Assembly: GCA_020444265.1 (NCBI GenBank)
Contig: JAHLLH010000003.1
Coordinates: 490,299 to 554,298, forward strand
Length of the DNA: 64,000 nucleotides
Reading direction: 5' to 3'
DNA from: a bacterium
Lineage (GTDB): Bacteria > Electryoneota > Electryoneia > Electryoneales > Electryoneaceae
Shown: piece after piece, positions 34,748 to 43,052 of the stretch
Position numbering within the stretch: the stretch's first letter is position 1
Layout: each line of letters begins with the position of its first letter
Notes under the pieces: model-generated
Told to the model about the DNA's origin: nothing
Databases searched by the model: none
Seen by the model: the letters and a program-made list of their open reading frames with translations, nothing else
Program-made: the position numbers and the translations under genes

Positions 34748-36871
34748 TCAACGCACTAAAATCAGTTTGCGTAGCTGTTCGGGAGAATTGTTCACACTGC
34801 TTCGCAGCACGTAGAGACCGGAGGCACGGCCCTCCAGGTCAAGGGTTAGATGATGCGAACCGGGCGTTGCATCGGGCAGATGACTGCTCCAGACCTGCCG
34901 TCCGAGAATATCAAAAAGAGCAAGCTTCACGGAGCCACGCTGGTGGAGTGTGAGCTGAACGCGTGTCATACCGTTGAATGGATTCGGGTAGATTGTATCG
35001 AGAGAAAAGCCACCCGGGACCGTAACTCGCCTTTGAGGCACATCGGTCCAGGAGGGACCGAATAGCCAGGGTTTGTGCTCGTGCTCCAGAAACATCTCAT
35101 ACTGGTCGTTGTAATGAGGACTCGGAATGCTGTCGAGTGAGAGGAATCCACTCTGTCCTGGCGCGCCGAGCGAGAGAGCGTGGTTATCATCCTCCCAACT
35201 GATCATTTCAGTGTAGCTCCCCTGGCGATCCAGCACTTCATCCAGGCTCTCGAGATGTTCGAAGCTGTGCAGCGCTTCGCTGGTTATAAAGTCAAAAATC
35301 TGGGTCACATGGTCGTTCCCAACCCAGTAGACCTCATCGCTGTTGTCCCACCATGGGGCCGGTTTGTTGTTCCAGTTGGCGAAATAATCCTGATCCGCAC
35401 CTGTTGCCTGAGGCAGATCGTCGAAACTGAGAAAATCACCCCACTCTTCGCTGCCATCCCCGAAGTGGGGCAGACGTGGATCAACCCCATCACTGCGGTC
35501 ATGGTACTGTCCAATGTGTACATAGCCAATTTGGCCATCACTGTCACAGTACGTGATGTTGAAGCTGTAGGGGATGCCCACAAGGGCATCACGGAATTCT
35601 TCGACAGTGGTTGCACGGTTGGTACGGATGTTCATGTAGATCATCAGATGCTCGCGCCCGTACATCCCTTCCTTCATTGTAAACGCGTAATTGTTCGGGA
35701 AGTCGTATCCAAGTACTGGGCCGTGCAGGGTACGGTAGTGGCGACGGATGAAATAATTTGCATCGTACGAGTGAATCGTATCATCGATCGTCTCCATCGG
35801 ACGCCATTCGCCGTTGTAGAGATAACGGGTTCTGTCCGTTAGCTGAAGTGAGTCGATGTAAATGTCCTTGTTATCACTTTTTCCGCTGCAGAAGGTCCAG
35901 GCGAGGGATTCGGAACGTCCGATCAGCACCCCGGGAACTCCGGGAAATTGCATTCCTGCCATGTGGATGGTAGGGCATGTCACCTCCAGTTCCGCGCCAC
36001 GATTGACATTTCCAGGTTCCGGTATACTCATCTGTGGTGCGCCATACAGCATGGTAGAATTAGCCGTCGTCCGTTCCGGTAGCATGGTCAGCGCAAAGCT
36101 CCCGAAGGTGGTAGGCAATCCCTCACTTTCCATGGTGTACTGAACCAGGTTGCGCCATTCCTGAATCGGGTGAACCGCCTCTTGATGCACCTGTCGTCCG
36201 GAATAGTGCCATGTACGCGGTTCTGGAGGGGAACCGTTGATAATGGTCGTCGGAGCCGTCGGGTCATTGATCGGACGGTTTTCGTCAAACCACTCCTGGC
36301 CGTGTTCCTGCAACTCCAACAGGCGATCCAGTTCAAAACCACCACCTGATCCGAACAATCGCGCCATGTACAAGCTGGCGCCAAGGCACTTGTCGGGTGT
36401 CCAGTCCTCGAGCGGGGCCTCGGCGTATTCGACGGGCATCAAACGTTCCGGATCATTTCGTACACTGTCGATCCAGGTGTTCACCCCGGCGGTATAGGCC
36501 TCGAGTACATTCATCAGTTCAGGGGAAAGTGTGTCATGAAGTGCTTCAATATCATCTGGACTCAACCCACGCCTCCGCCATTCGACATCTACCACATGAG
36601 CGACAGCCTGTCCACGAATTTCGCCGTAGCGGCCACGGCCGGTGCGTGCGAACTTGTCCATCATGAAGAGACGGTCTTGGGCGATGGTGTATCCCTGGCC
36701 AAAGAAGACTGCCGCTTCATTATCGGCAGTGATGTGGGGCACACCGTAATCGTCCCGCATCACCTCAACCCTGGAGCCATCCGGCGCTGTCAGGAATTCG
36801 AAGGTGTTCGCGCAAAGAGGAAATTGAGCCAGGAGAGCGAATACGGGAATCAGCAGGCGAATTGATTTCAT
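34748..36871 (-). CDS. Secreted penicillin acylase family (S45) hydrolase with sorting domain
   Basis: 707 residues from ATG 36871, AAAGGA upstream. The signal peptide is MKSIRLLIPVFALLAQFPLCA. It is an Ntn hydrolase of the S45 family: alpha region VEVMRDDYGVPHITADNEAAVFFGQGY, spacer, then autoprocessing site FG-SFALT, making Ser258 the likely new N-terminal nucleophile of the beta chain. LIGRSESLAWTFCSG and FNITYCDSDGQIGYVHIG follow the family pattern. The sorting domain starts at YPNPFN, with LFDILGRQVW and ASGLYVLRS, ending ILVR. Relatives cut amide bonds in penicillins, acyl-homoserine lactones or acylated peptides; which applies here is unknown. Its ATG overlaps the stop of a 42-codon ORF. 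Confidence 0.93.
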   Translation of the reverse strand: MKSIRLLIPVFALLAQFPLCANTFEFLTAPDGSRVEVMRDDYGVPHITADNEAAVFFGQGYTIAQDRLFMMDKFARTGRGRYGEIRGQAVAHVVDVEWRRRGLSPDDIEALHDTLSPELMNVLEAYTAGVNTWIDSVRNDPERLMPVEYAEAPLEDWTPDKCLGASLYMARLFGSGGGFELDRLLELQEHGQEWFDENRPINDPTAPTTIINGSPPEPRTWHYSGRQVHQEAVHPIQEWRNLVQYTMESEGLPTTFGSFALTMLPERTTANSTMLYGAPQMSIPEPGNVNRGAELEVTCPTIHMAGMQFPGVPGVLIGRSESLAWTFCSGKSDNKDIYIDSLQLTDRTRYLYNGEWRPMETIDDTIHSYDANYFIRRHYRTLHGPVLGYDFPNNYAFTMKEGMYGREHLMIYMNIRTNRATTVEEFRDALVGIPYSFNITYCDSDGQIGYVHIGQYHDRSDGVDPRLPHFGDGSEEWGDFLSFDDLPQATGADQDYFANWNNKPAPWWDNSDEVYWVGNDHVTQIFDFITSEALHSFEHLESLDEVLDRQGSYTEMISWEDDNHALSLGAPGQSGFLSLDSIPSPHYNDQYEMFLEHEHKPWLFGPSWTDVPQRRVTVPGGFSLDTIYPNPFNGMTRVQLTLHQRGSVKLALFDILGRQVWSSHLPDATPGSHHLTLDLEGRASGLYVLRSSVNNSPEQLRKLILVR

Positions 36872-36996
36872 ACAGGATTCCTTTCATACCACAGTGACAA
36901 GTGTGATGTTGGACTGCAGCTGGGGTGATGGTAGGAGCAACAAGTGATCAGCGGGGCTGGATTGGAATTGTCGATAGACAGATCTATTAATTTCAT
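36868..36996 (-). CDS. Small 42-residue ORF translationally coupled to the acylase gene
   Basis: ATG 36996 sits six bases after a perfect AGGAG. The frame runs 42 codons and stops at TGA 36870-36868, overlapping the acylase ATG as ATGA. The peptide begins MKLIDLSIDNSN, has a Cys/His-rich centre (TCCSYHHPSC) and ends LWYERNPV. I do not recognise a family. The strong ribosome site and exact overlap favour real translation, either as a leader that feeds ribosomes into the acylase gene or as a small functional peptide. Chance remains possible at this length. Confidence 0.5.
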   Translation of the reverse strand: MKLIDLSIDNSNPAPLITCCSYHHPSCSPTSHLSLWYERNPV

Positions 36997-37042
36997 TGGT
37001 TACTCCTAGAAGGTGAAACGGGGATGGTATAAAGTACTTTCT

Positions 37043-37083
37043 TAAAACAGAAAACGGCAGGTCCTGACTCCAGGAACCTGCCG
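37043..37083 (-). terminator. Intrinsic terminator of the repeat surface protein gene
   Basis: CGGCAGGT (37055-37062) pairs with ACCTGCCG (37076-37083), with an inner CCTG/CAGG extension. On the minus strand TTTTCTGTTTTAAG follows. Confidence 0.8.
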
Positions 37084-37105
37084 CTATAATGATGTGACGT
37101 GCTGT

Positions 37106-38743
37106 CTAGAAAACTCGAACACCTGCCTGGAATCCAATGAAGCTGCTGGTGAAGGGATCGCCAGCGTTGGAGGGTGCATCGGCTGCGCTCGAAAGCAGGT
37201 TGGCACCATCGTTGACCTTCGAATAGTAGTAGTTATACGTCGGGCCGAGGAAGACACCGAACTCGTCGGTAAACTGCCAGCTCCACAAGAGCTTGGCGGA
37301 AGCGATCCAATGCGGGTTCTCGCTCCAGAATTCGCCCTCGTTCAGGGTCTGCCAGGCGCCCTCAAGTTCGAGCTTGCCGCGATAATCGACCACATTAAAC
37401 TTGTAGCCGGTTCCCATCGTTAACGTCCAGATGGTCGGGTCACTCGGTTTCAAACCGATTGCCAGCAGTGAGCTGTACCGTTCCGTACCGGTCCGGTACC
37501 CTACATTCGCAGTCCCGATCCCATCGTAATAAACTTCAACTTTTTCCGGGCCGTACTGGGTTCGCGTGATGGGACCAATCGGGATGATGCCTTCCTCTTC
37601 AATCAGGATGTTCATCAGACCGAGCTGGACTCCACGTCCCTCCTCGATCACATTCATCAGGCCGATTTGGACACCGCGTCCTTCCTCGACCACATTGATG
37701 AGGCCGGTTTGAGCGACAGTTCCTTCTTGTGCCACGTTGATACCACCCGCCTGCAAACCGACCATGTATTCTGATACATTGATCCCACCAATCTGTGCAA
37801 AGTAGTTCTCTTCTGCGACATTGGCCAGGCCGGCGAATTGAAGGCCATGGACAGGACCGTCCGTGATGGATGCAAGCCCGGCTGCCTGCAGTCCAGTGAA
37901 CGACCCACCGTTTACCGCTGCAAGGCCACCAAGCTGCAGCCCAACACCATCCGATCCACTCACCGAAGCAAGACCCGAAGCCTGGGCACCGATCATTGAG
38001 CCACCAGCGACAGAGGCGAAGAGGGAGATTTGACCACCCTTGACATCACCTCCTGCAACCGCGGCAAGGCCGCCGCCCTGCACTCCGACATCCTGTCCGG
38101 CTACTGCCGCAAATCCACCAAGTTGGACTAAGCCGCCATCTCCACCGGATACCGCCGCGAGGCCTGCACCCTGCAATCCGAGCACATCACCCCCGGCAAC
38201 AGACGCAAAAAGGCTCATTTGCAGTCCGGTAACCGATCCGCCACTGACCGCGGCCAGACCACCCGCCTGCAGGAAGGAGACATCTCCACCTGATACAGCT
38301 GCGAGGCCGCCAAACTGAACGCCCCGTACATCATCACCCGTGGCGGACGCCACGCCGGAAAGCTGAATGCCTGTTGTTTTGCCCCCAACAGCGGAGTAAA
38401 AGGTGCCGATGTTGACACCAATGGCATCCTCATAGACCTCGTTGCCAATAACACTCAGCTCGATTCCTTCGAGGCGGGCCGATTGTCCACGTGTCAGGTC
38501 AATCACGACATGGTTGAGAACATCATGAGAGTTGGTGCCGTAGGGGCTGATCCCCTTATAGATCGTGACACTCACTGGGCGTCGCTGGTAATAATCATCG
38601 GAACTCGCAGCATCAGCGGCAGTCGCGACCAGGACAAGACCAACCAGCAAGAGGAGATAGAGGACGACCCCGACTACTTTCATCCTGCTGCTGTCGGATC
38701 GTCCACGGATGGGAGGGTGAAAATCGTTTGTTACATGGGTCAT
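37106..38743 (-). CDS. Outer-membrane/surface protein built of about 17 short Gly-rich repeats (LA_2272-like)
   Basis: 545 residues from ATG 38743, favoured by AGGGGA upstream; an in-frame ATG 18 codons earlier lacks one. A hydrophobic segment (VLYLLLLVGLVLVATAADA) exports it. From about 38375 to 37590 the gene encodes repeats such as LQAGGLAAVSGGSVTG (16 residues). These shorten to 14-residue units such as VQIGLMNVIEEGRG in the later part. The later units look like the leptospiral LA_2272 surface-repeat family. The last 150 residues alternate polar and hydrophobic residues and end in Phe (GFQAGVRVF), typical of an outer-membrane beta-barrel. Predicted to be anchored in the outer membrane with a repetitive solenoid or extended barrel. 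Function unknown. Confidence 0.88.
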   Translation of the reverse strand: MTHVTNDFHPPIRGRSDSSRMKVVGVVLYLLLLVGLVLVATAADAASSDDYYQRRPVSVTIYKGISPYGTNSHDVLNHVVIDLTRGQSARLEGIELSVIGNEVYEDAIGVNIGTFYSAVGGKTTGIQLSGVASATGDDVRGVQFGGLAAVSGGDVSFLQAGGLAAVSGGSVTGLQMSLFASVAGGDVLGLQGAGLAAVSGGDGGLVQLGGFAAVAGQDVGVQGGGLAAVAGGDVKGGQISLFASVAGGSMIGAQASGLASVSGSDGVGLQLGGLAAVNGGSFTGLQAAGLASITDGPVHGLQFAGLANVAEENYFAQIGGINVSEYMVGLQAGGINVAQEGTVAQTGLINVVEEGRGVQIGLMNVIEEGRGVQLGLMNILIEEEGIIPIGPITRTQYGPEKVEVYYDGIGTANVGYRTGTERYSSLLAIGLKPSDPTIWTLTMGTGYKFNVVDYRGKLELEGAWQTLNEGEFWSENPHWIASAKLLWSWQFTDEFGVFLGPTYNYYYSKVNDGANLLSSAADAPSNAGDPFTSSFIGFQAGVRVF

Positions 38744-38964
38744 GTTGGTTTCCCCTTGGTTCTGGTGGATCGAACCCGGTGCTGCGATCCACTTCATCGG
38801 CTCTATGACCGATATTGCAAGAGGAGTGCCACTTTGTTAAGGAATAAATAACAGGGGTTTAGGTCCTGGGTGAATCGCCTGTTCGTTCCAACGGCACGAC
38901 ATGTGTGGTTTTGTTGTCACACCGTCACTCCTCGGGCGTATGACCCCAGTACTACCCCAAAAAG

Positions 38965-39495
38965 TTACTGGATCAGAGAGACCGCACCCAGGACACCCAT
39001 GGTTGCGAGGGTAACCACTGTTGCTGCAATGCAGACACCAATGAAGATGAAGAGGAACGATCTCCACACGGGAAAGCCCGCCAAGTAGGCGGCAACCGAA
39101 CCGGTCCACGCCCCGGTGACAGGTAATGGAATCGCGACAAAGAGGATCAGCCCGACAATTTCGAACCGTTCGACACTTTTACTTCGTCGTTTTGTGCGTT
39201 CGAAAAGCCAGGTGAAGAAACGGTCAAAGATCGGCCAGCGCACGAGGAAACGACTTGCCGGACCGAGCAGGTATAGAATGAAGGGAATCGGCAACATGTT
39301 GCCGAGGATGGAAAACAGGATGGCCTCGGGCCAGGGGATATTCAGGGTCAGCAGGGCAATAGGCAGGGCGAGACGCAGTTCGACAATCGGCAAGGCGGCG
39401 ATCAACAGAACAATCAGCCAGGGCGGAACACCCTGAAGCATCTCAATCACAGCGGCCGCAACCTGTTGCCCCACCGATAGAATTACTCCTGCCAT
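38965..39495 (-). CDS. Small multidrug-export-like membrane protein (COG2426 family)
   Basis: 176 residues, about five hydrophobic spans, matching the Sm_multidrug_ex family by PWLIVLLIAALPIVELRLALPIA, GNMLPIPFILYLLGP, and FVAIPLPVTGAWTGSVAAYLAG. The family name is historical and a transport substrate has not been shown. It starts inside the end of pcm (13-base overlap, GGAGGTGG just before the ATG), so the two are translationally coupled. Confidence 0.88.
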   Translation of the reverse strand: MAGVILSVGQQVAAAVIEMLQGVPPWLIVLLIAALPIVELRLALPIALLTLNIPWPEAILFSILGNMLPIPFILYLLGPASRFLVRWPIFDRFFTWLFERTKRRSKSVERFEIVGLILFVAIPLPVTGAWTGSVAAYLAGFPVWRSFLFIFIGVCIAATVVTLATMGVLGAVSLIQ

Positions 39496-40124
39496 CCACC
39501 ACCTCCGATAAGCGGGACAAAGACACAGCCACCCGCACTTGTTGTCGTAATTCGGCCATCCTTTTTGTGGACCACCTTCAGGTCCTGCACACGCCTAGGG
39601 CCGGTCGGTACTACCATCCGTCCACCCTCCGCCAGCTGTTCGACGAGACGATTCGGGATTTCCGGCGCGCCAGCAGTCACAATGATCGCATCGTAAGGGG
39701 CAAATTCACGCCATCCCAGCGATCCATCTCCCACCTTCTGCACGACGTTACGCAACTCGAGGCGTTCGAAACGTTCCTTCGCGACCTTCGCGAGCGATGC
39801 AATGCGCTCCACAGTAAACACCCGGTCGCTCAATTTCGCGAGTACCATCGATTGGTACCCGGACCCCGTACCGATTTCCAGCACCCGTTCTGTCCCGTGT
39901 AGCTGGAGCAGTTCGGTCATGCGCGCCACCATGTAAGGCTGGGAGATGGTCTGATCTTCCCCAATGGAAAGGGGGCTGTCCTCGTAGGCGCGGGCACGGA
40001 GGTTGGTTGGGACGAACTCATGACGCCGGATCTCACGAAGAGCGGCGAGCACGAGGTTGTCCTTGATTCCCTTCCGCTCGAGCTGGTCGACCAGTTCTTC
40101 ACGTGCCAGGTGGTAATTGATCAT
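39483..40124 (-). CDS. pcm: Protein-L-isoaspartate O-methyltransferase
   Basis: 213 residues. Uses SAM to methylate isoaspartyl residues in damaged proteins, starting their repair. Motifs are FVPTNLRARAYEDSPLSIGEDQTISQPYMVARM (substrate site), VLEIGTGSGYQS (SAM motif I), and YDAIIVTAGAPEIP. ATG 40124 is chosen because GGAG lies upstream; an ATG seven codons earlier has no ribosome site. First gene of a two-gene unit with the COG2426 membrane protein. Confidence 0.95.
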   Translation of the reverse strand: MINYHLAREELVDQLERKGIKDNLVLAALREIRRHEFVPTNLRARAYEDSPLSIGEDQTISQPYMVARMTELLQLHGTERVLEIGTGSGYQSMVLAKLSDRVFTVERIASLAKVAKERFERLELRNVVQKVGDGSLGWREFAPYDAIIVTAGAPEIPNRLVEQLAEGGRMVVPTGPRRVQDLKVVHKKDGRITTTSAGGCVFVPLIGGGGWQE

Positions 40125-40370
40125 GCAGGGAAACTCCGGTGGCATTGCATCAACAATCGTGCGTTAAAGTAGACGACAGGCGAGAGCGGCGCAATCGCAA
40201 AACGGCTGCGGTCCCCGGAGAACGGTATCGTTTGCAGTCTCCTGGTACCTCAGAGGATGGGGTGTGGGAACCGGGGGGGAGGGTTGTACGTTTTCCTGAT
40301 ACGATCCCTGTTCCTCAGCAGCTATCGTTCATGATTCCCGTCCTCCTGGGACGGTTAAGGAGAAGAAACG

Positions 40371-41063
40371 ATGTTTTTCCCGATATTTGATCCGACCATG
40401 GTCCTGCTCATCCCGGCGATCATTCTTGCCGTCTGGGCGCAGAGCAAAGTCAACCGTGCGTTCAAGAAGTTCAGTCGTATCGCCAACCAGTCGGGTTTGA
40501 CCGGGGCACAGGTGGCCCGTCGCATCCTCGACCAAAATGGCTTGAACGATATCCCCGTCGAAGCGACCTCCGGTTTTCTTTCGGATCACTATGATCCAAT
40601 GAAACGGCGCGTTGTGCTATCCGAAGCGAACTACACCAATCCTAGTGTCGCGGCGATGGCAGTCGCGGCGCATGAGGTCGGCCATGCGATTCAGCATGCC
40701 AATGGCTATTCGATGCTCAAGCTTCGCGGGGCGATGGCTGGCACGGTGCAAATCGGCAGTTTCCTCGCCTGGCCAATTGTGATCATCGGCTTTCTCTTCG
40801 CAAGTCCCGGTCTGATTGATGCTGGCATCATCCTCTTCAGCCTGGTCGTTGCCTTTCACATGGTGACTCTGCCGGTCGAATTTGATGCCAGCCGTCGCGC
40901 AATCGCGATCCTTTCAACGGACGGTTATGTCGTACCGGCAGAAACGGATGGTGCGAAGAAGGTCCTGAACGCCGCCGCATGGACCTATGTCGCAGCAGCA
41001 GCAGGTGCGATCCTGACCCTGATCCGGCTCTTCCTGCTGCGTGGCATGATCGGGAATGATTGA
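40371..41063 (+). CDS. YugP-type membrane zinc metallopeptidase
   Basis: 230 residues, preceded by AAGGAGAAG. The family (COG2738, neutral zinc metallopeptidase YugP) is recognised from VNRAFKKFSRIANQSGLTGAQVARRIL, the zinc motif AAHEVGHAIQHA, and the third-ligand region VEFDASRRAIAIL. Membrane spans occur at about 8-25, 125-165 and 205-225, placing it in the inner membrane. Biological substrates are unknown. It is monocistronic and followed by the repeat-rich gap before fbp. Confidence 0.93.
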   Translation: MFFPIFDPTMVLLIPAIILAVWAQSKVNRAFKKFSRIANQSGLTGAQVARRILDQNGLNDIPVEATSGFLSDHYDPMKRRVVLSEANYTNPSVAAMAVAAHEVGHAIQHANGYSMLKLRGAMAGTVQIGSFLAWPIVIIGFLFASPGLIDAGIILFSLVVAFHMVTLPVEFDASRRAIAILSTDGYVVPAETDGAKKVLNAAAWTYVAAAAGAILTLIRLFLLRGMIGND

Positions 41064-41070
41064 CAAGTGT

Positions 41071-41157
41071 TGTGTCAGATCCTCAGATCTGACACACAAT
41101 TCGCGCCCGAAGGCGCGAAACGTCTGTCAGGTCTCCGCTTCGCTAAGGACCTGACAG
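41071..41157. repeat. Three-hairpin intergenic element, copy A
   Basis: Three successive hairpins: TGTGTCAGATC-CTCA-GATCTGACACA, TTCGCGCC-CGAA-GGCGCGAA, and CTGTCAGGTC...GACCTGACAG with the 14-base loop TCCGCTTCGCTAAG. Copy B at 41331-41416 keeps the same order. Confidence 0.85.
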
Positions 41158-41227
41158 AACGGAACATAGCAGATGGACAGTGTCTTTTGTGTTGGGGCCG
41201 TCGGGTATCCCCGAGGCGGTGCGAGCG

Positions 41228-41306
41228 GGGAGGGGATCCCCGACGCGCTGGTAGCAGCCTTTGGCTGCAAGGCCATTGTCATGGCCTATCGCGCTGGGGA
41301 TGACAG
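41228..41306 (-). repeat. 79-nt modular intergenic element, copy 2 (inverted)
   Basis: Read on the minus strand it begins CTGTCATCCCCAGC and ends GCGTCGGGGATCCCCTCCC, as at 19086-19164. The middle differs but again holds two hairpins (GGCCATGACAATGGCC, CAGCCAAAGGCTG). Confidence 0.8.
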
Positions 41307-41330
41307 AGAGTTGGGTTGACAGAGAGTTGG

Positions 41331-41416
41331 GTCAGATCCTCAGATCTGACTCATGATTCGCGCCTTCAGGCGCGATTGTCCGTCAGGTCTCCGCTTCGCT
41401 AAGGACCTGACAGAAC
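41331..41416. repeat. Three-hairpin intergenic element, copy B
   Basis: GTCAGATC-CTCA-GATCTGAC, then CGCGCC-TTCA-GGCGCG, then GTCAGGTC...GACCTGAC with the same 14-base loop as copy A. Loops and linkers differ while stems are kept. Confidence 0.85.
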
Positions 41417-41516
41417 TGAAAGATTCACGTTTGCGTTTACTTTGCGTGCGACGGAGGGTCTATCGTTGCACTTCGTATCGAACAAACGTATCTTGTTCGA
41501 CAACAACAGATGATTT

Positions 41517-41549
41517 GCCTCCGGTCCACCCCGGAGGCACTTCGTTTTT
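41517..41549 (+). terminator. Terminator-like hairpin in the fbp leader
   Basis: GCCTCCGG and CCGGAGGC pair around TCCACC, followed by ACTTCGTTTTT. It ends about 32 bases before the fbp start codon and downstream of the best promoter candidate, so it may act as an attenuator. Confidence 0.55.
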
Positions 41550-41580
41550 ACCGACAAAATGAATCATCTCGGAGGAAGCT

Positions 41581-42612
41581 GTGGCCCAGGAGCTGATCTC
41601 GATCAATCGCCTGATCGCGATGGAGGGGCGGCGTTATCCAAAGGCAACAGGCGAGTTTTCCGCCCTGATGTCTGAAATAGTTCTGACTGCAAAAATCATC
41701 AGCCGCGAAGTGAACAAGGCGGGGCTGATCGACATCACAGGTTTCACCGGGGATGTCAATGTCCAAGGTGAGGAGGTCCGGAAACTTGATGAGTATGCCA
41801 ACGACCTTTTTCTCCATATCCTGAAGTACTCCGGGCATGTCTGCGCGATGGCCTCCGAGGAGGCCGAAGAACTGATCCAGGGCCCGACCTACACCAACAG
41901 CGGCAAATATGTCGTGCTGCTGGACCCGCTGGACGGATCGTCCAACATTGATGCCAATGTCTCCATCGGCTCGATCTTCGCGATTTACCGACGGATCAGT
42001 CCTTCCGGTGAATCTGGTACCCTCGAAGACTTCCTGCAACCGGGTCGAAACCTGGTCGCGGCGGGCTACGTGATCTATGGCTCGTCGACCATGATGGTTT
42101 ACTCGTCTGGCCAGGGGGTCCACGGCTTCACTTTTGATTCGAGTGTCGGTACCTTCGCACTGAGCCACCCGAACATCAAGCTGCCGGACAAATGCGGCAT
42201 CTACTCGGTCAACGAGAGCTACTGGACGAAGTGGACCGACGGTGTGCGGAAGTATGTCGAACGCTGCAAGGGCATTGGCGAGGAAGGTCTTGAGAAACCG
42301 ATGTCGGCTCGTTACATCGGATCGATGGTCGCTGACTTCCACCGAAATCTGCTCTACGGAGGCATCTTCCTGTATCCGGGAACAGTCGGCAAGCCCCAGG
42401 GCAAGCTGCGCCTGATGTACGAGGCCAACCCGATGGCTTTTATCCTCGAAAACGCTGGCGGCGCCGCGAGCAATGGCCTCATTGACGTTCTCGACATCAC
42501 CCCGACCGAGCTGCACCAGCGCACCCCACTCTTCATGGGCAATAAAGAAGAAGTCGCCCTGATCGAGAACTACATCAAGCAGTACGACTTGCAGGAAGAG
42601 CTCGTCGGGTAG
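41581..42612 (+). CDS. fbp: Class I fructose-1,6-bisphosphatase
   Basis: 343 residues starting at GTG 41581, with GGAGG five bases upstream and no better ATG. Removes the 1-phosphate from fructose-1,6-bisphosphate in gluconeogenesis. The metal and substrate motifs are present: SEEAEE (metal-binding Glu), LLDPLDGSSNID, GSSTMMVYSSG, and the C-terminal GKLRLMYEANPMAFILENAGG. Normal length for the family. A strong terminator follows. The leader carries a hairpin that may regulate it. Confidence 0.96.
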   Translation: MAQELISINRLIAMEGRRYPKATGEFSALMSEIVLTAKIISREVNKAGLIDITGFTGDVNVQGEEVRKLDEYANDLFLHILKYSGHVCAMASEEAEELIQGPTYTNSGKYVVLLDPLDGSSNIDANVSIGSIFAIYRRISPSGESGTLEDFLQPGRNLVAAGYVIYGSSTMMVYSSGQGVHGFTFDSSVGTFALSHPNIKLPDKCGIYSVNESYWTKWTDGVRKYVERCKGIGEEGLEKPMSARYIGSMVADFHRNLLYGGIFLYPGTVGKPQGKLRLMYEANPMAFILENAGGAASNGLIDVLDITPTELHQRTPLFMGNKEEVALIENYIKQYDLQEELVG

Positions 42613-42632
42613 GGGGATATCATTTGATTGTG

Positions 42633-42663
42633 AACCCGGGCCTTCGGTCCGGGTTTTCTTTTC
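42633..42663 (+). terminator. Intrinsic terminator of fbp
   Basis: A 10-bp stem with one G-U pair (AACCCGGGCC / GGTCCGGGTT), loop TTC, followed by TTCTTTTC. Confidence 0.88.
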
Positions 42664-42686
42664 GGGAGAAGAGTACTATCTCCCAG

Positions 42687-42715
42687 TTGTTGTCGGGGAG
42701 GCAAAGCGCTATTTT
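42687..42715 (+). promoter_or_regulatory. Sigma-70-type promoter of tRNA-Leu
   Basis: TTGTTG (42687-42692) and TATTTT (42710-42715) with a 17-base spacer, 15 bases before the mature tRNA 5' end. A GC-rich stretch, GCAGCG, follows the -10. Confidence 0.55.
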
Positions 42716-42730
42716 TGCAGCGCAGCATCC

Positions 42731-42814
42731 GCGCGAGTGGTGGAATTGGCAGACACGCCAGACTTAGGATCTGGTGCCCGGAAGGGTGTGGGGGTTCGAG
42801 TCCCCCCTCGCGCA
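42731..42814 (+). tRNA. tRNA-Leu (anticodon UAG)
   Basis: The 84-base tRNA has a 7-bp acceptor stem (GCGCGAG / CTCGCGC) with discriminator A73, a D arm (GGTGGAATTGGCAGACACGCC region), an anticodon arm CCAGA-CTTAGGA-TCTGG giving anticodon UAG, a long class II variable arm (TGCCCGGAAGGGTGT), and a T arm GGGGG-TTCGAGT-CCCCC. The CCA end is not encoded. Confidence 0.96.
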
Positions 42815-43052
42815 CGGCATATCCAACGCACAAGCAAACGCTTGTGCGTTTGCTGTTTCGTTACATCTGATAGGCTGCATTTAAATAATACGCGGAGAGG
42901 AACGAATGTATAAGGAATCGATTTTCTGGGATACGAAATAGGTATCCAATGGAATAGACGTTACTTTCAACAGACATTCCAGTCTGCTGACAACGTATTG
43001 ATAAATTAAAATGGGTTGATCAGCTTGATTCTCATGCCACTGGGGGGCTGTC

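Larger units (their letters stand above)
41064..41580. other. Repeat-rich intergenic region upstream of fbp
   Basis: 517 bases with no gene. In order it holds a three-hairpin element (41071-41157), an inverted copy of the 79-nt element (41228-41306), a second three-hairpin element (41331-41416), an 8-bp inverted repeat TCGAACAA/TTGTTCGA (41478-41500), and a terminator-like hairpin (41517-41547). A possible fbp promoter is TTACTT (41437-41442) and TATCGT (41461-41466), spaced 18. Confidence 0.8.

Noticed and set aside
38040..38318. Pro/Ala-rich plus-strand ORF resembling a low-complexity cell-wall protein
   Set aside because: It is the reverse complement of the Gly-rich repeat array of the surface protein at 37106-38743.
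41228..41306. Possible riboswitch upstream of fbp
   Set aside because: The same element lies next to unrelated genes at 19086 and is inverted relative to fbp, so it is better explained as a dispersed repeat.
41071..41416. Possible CRISPR array, because repeated units alternate with different sequence
   Set aside because: Only two copies about 260 bases apart, each holding three palindromes, without regular spacers and without cas genes.
41548..42516. 322-codon minus-strand ORF opposite fbp
   Set aside because: Antisense to an intact fructose-1,6-bisphosphatase.
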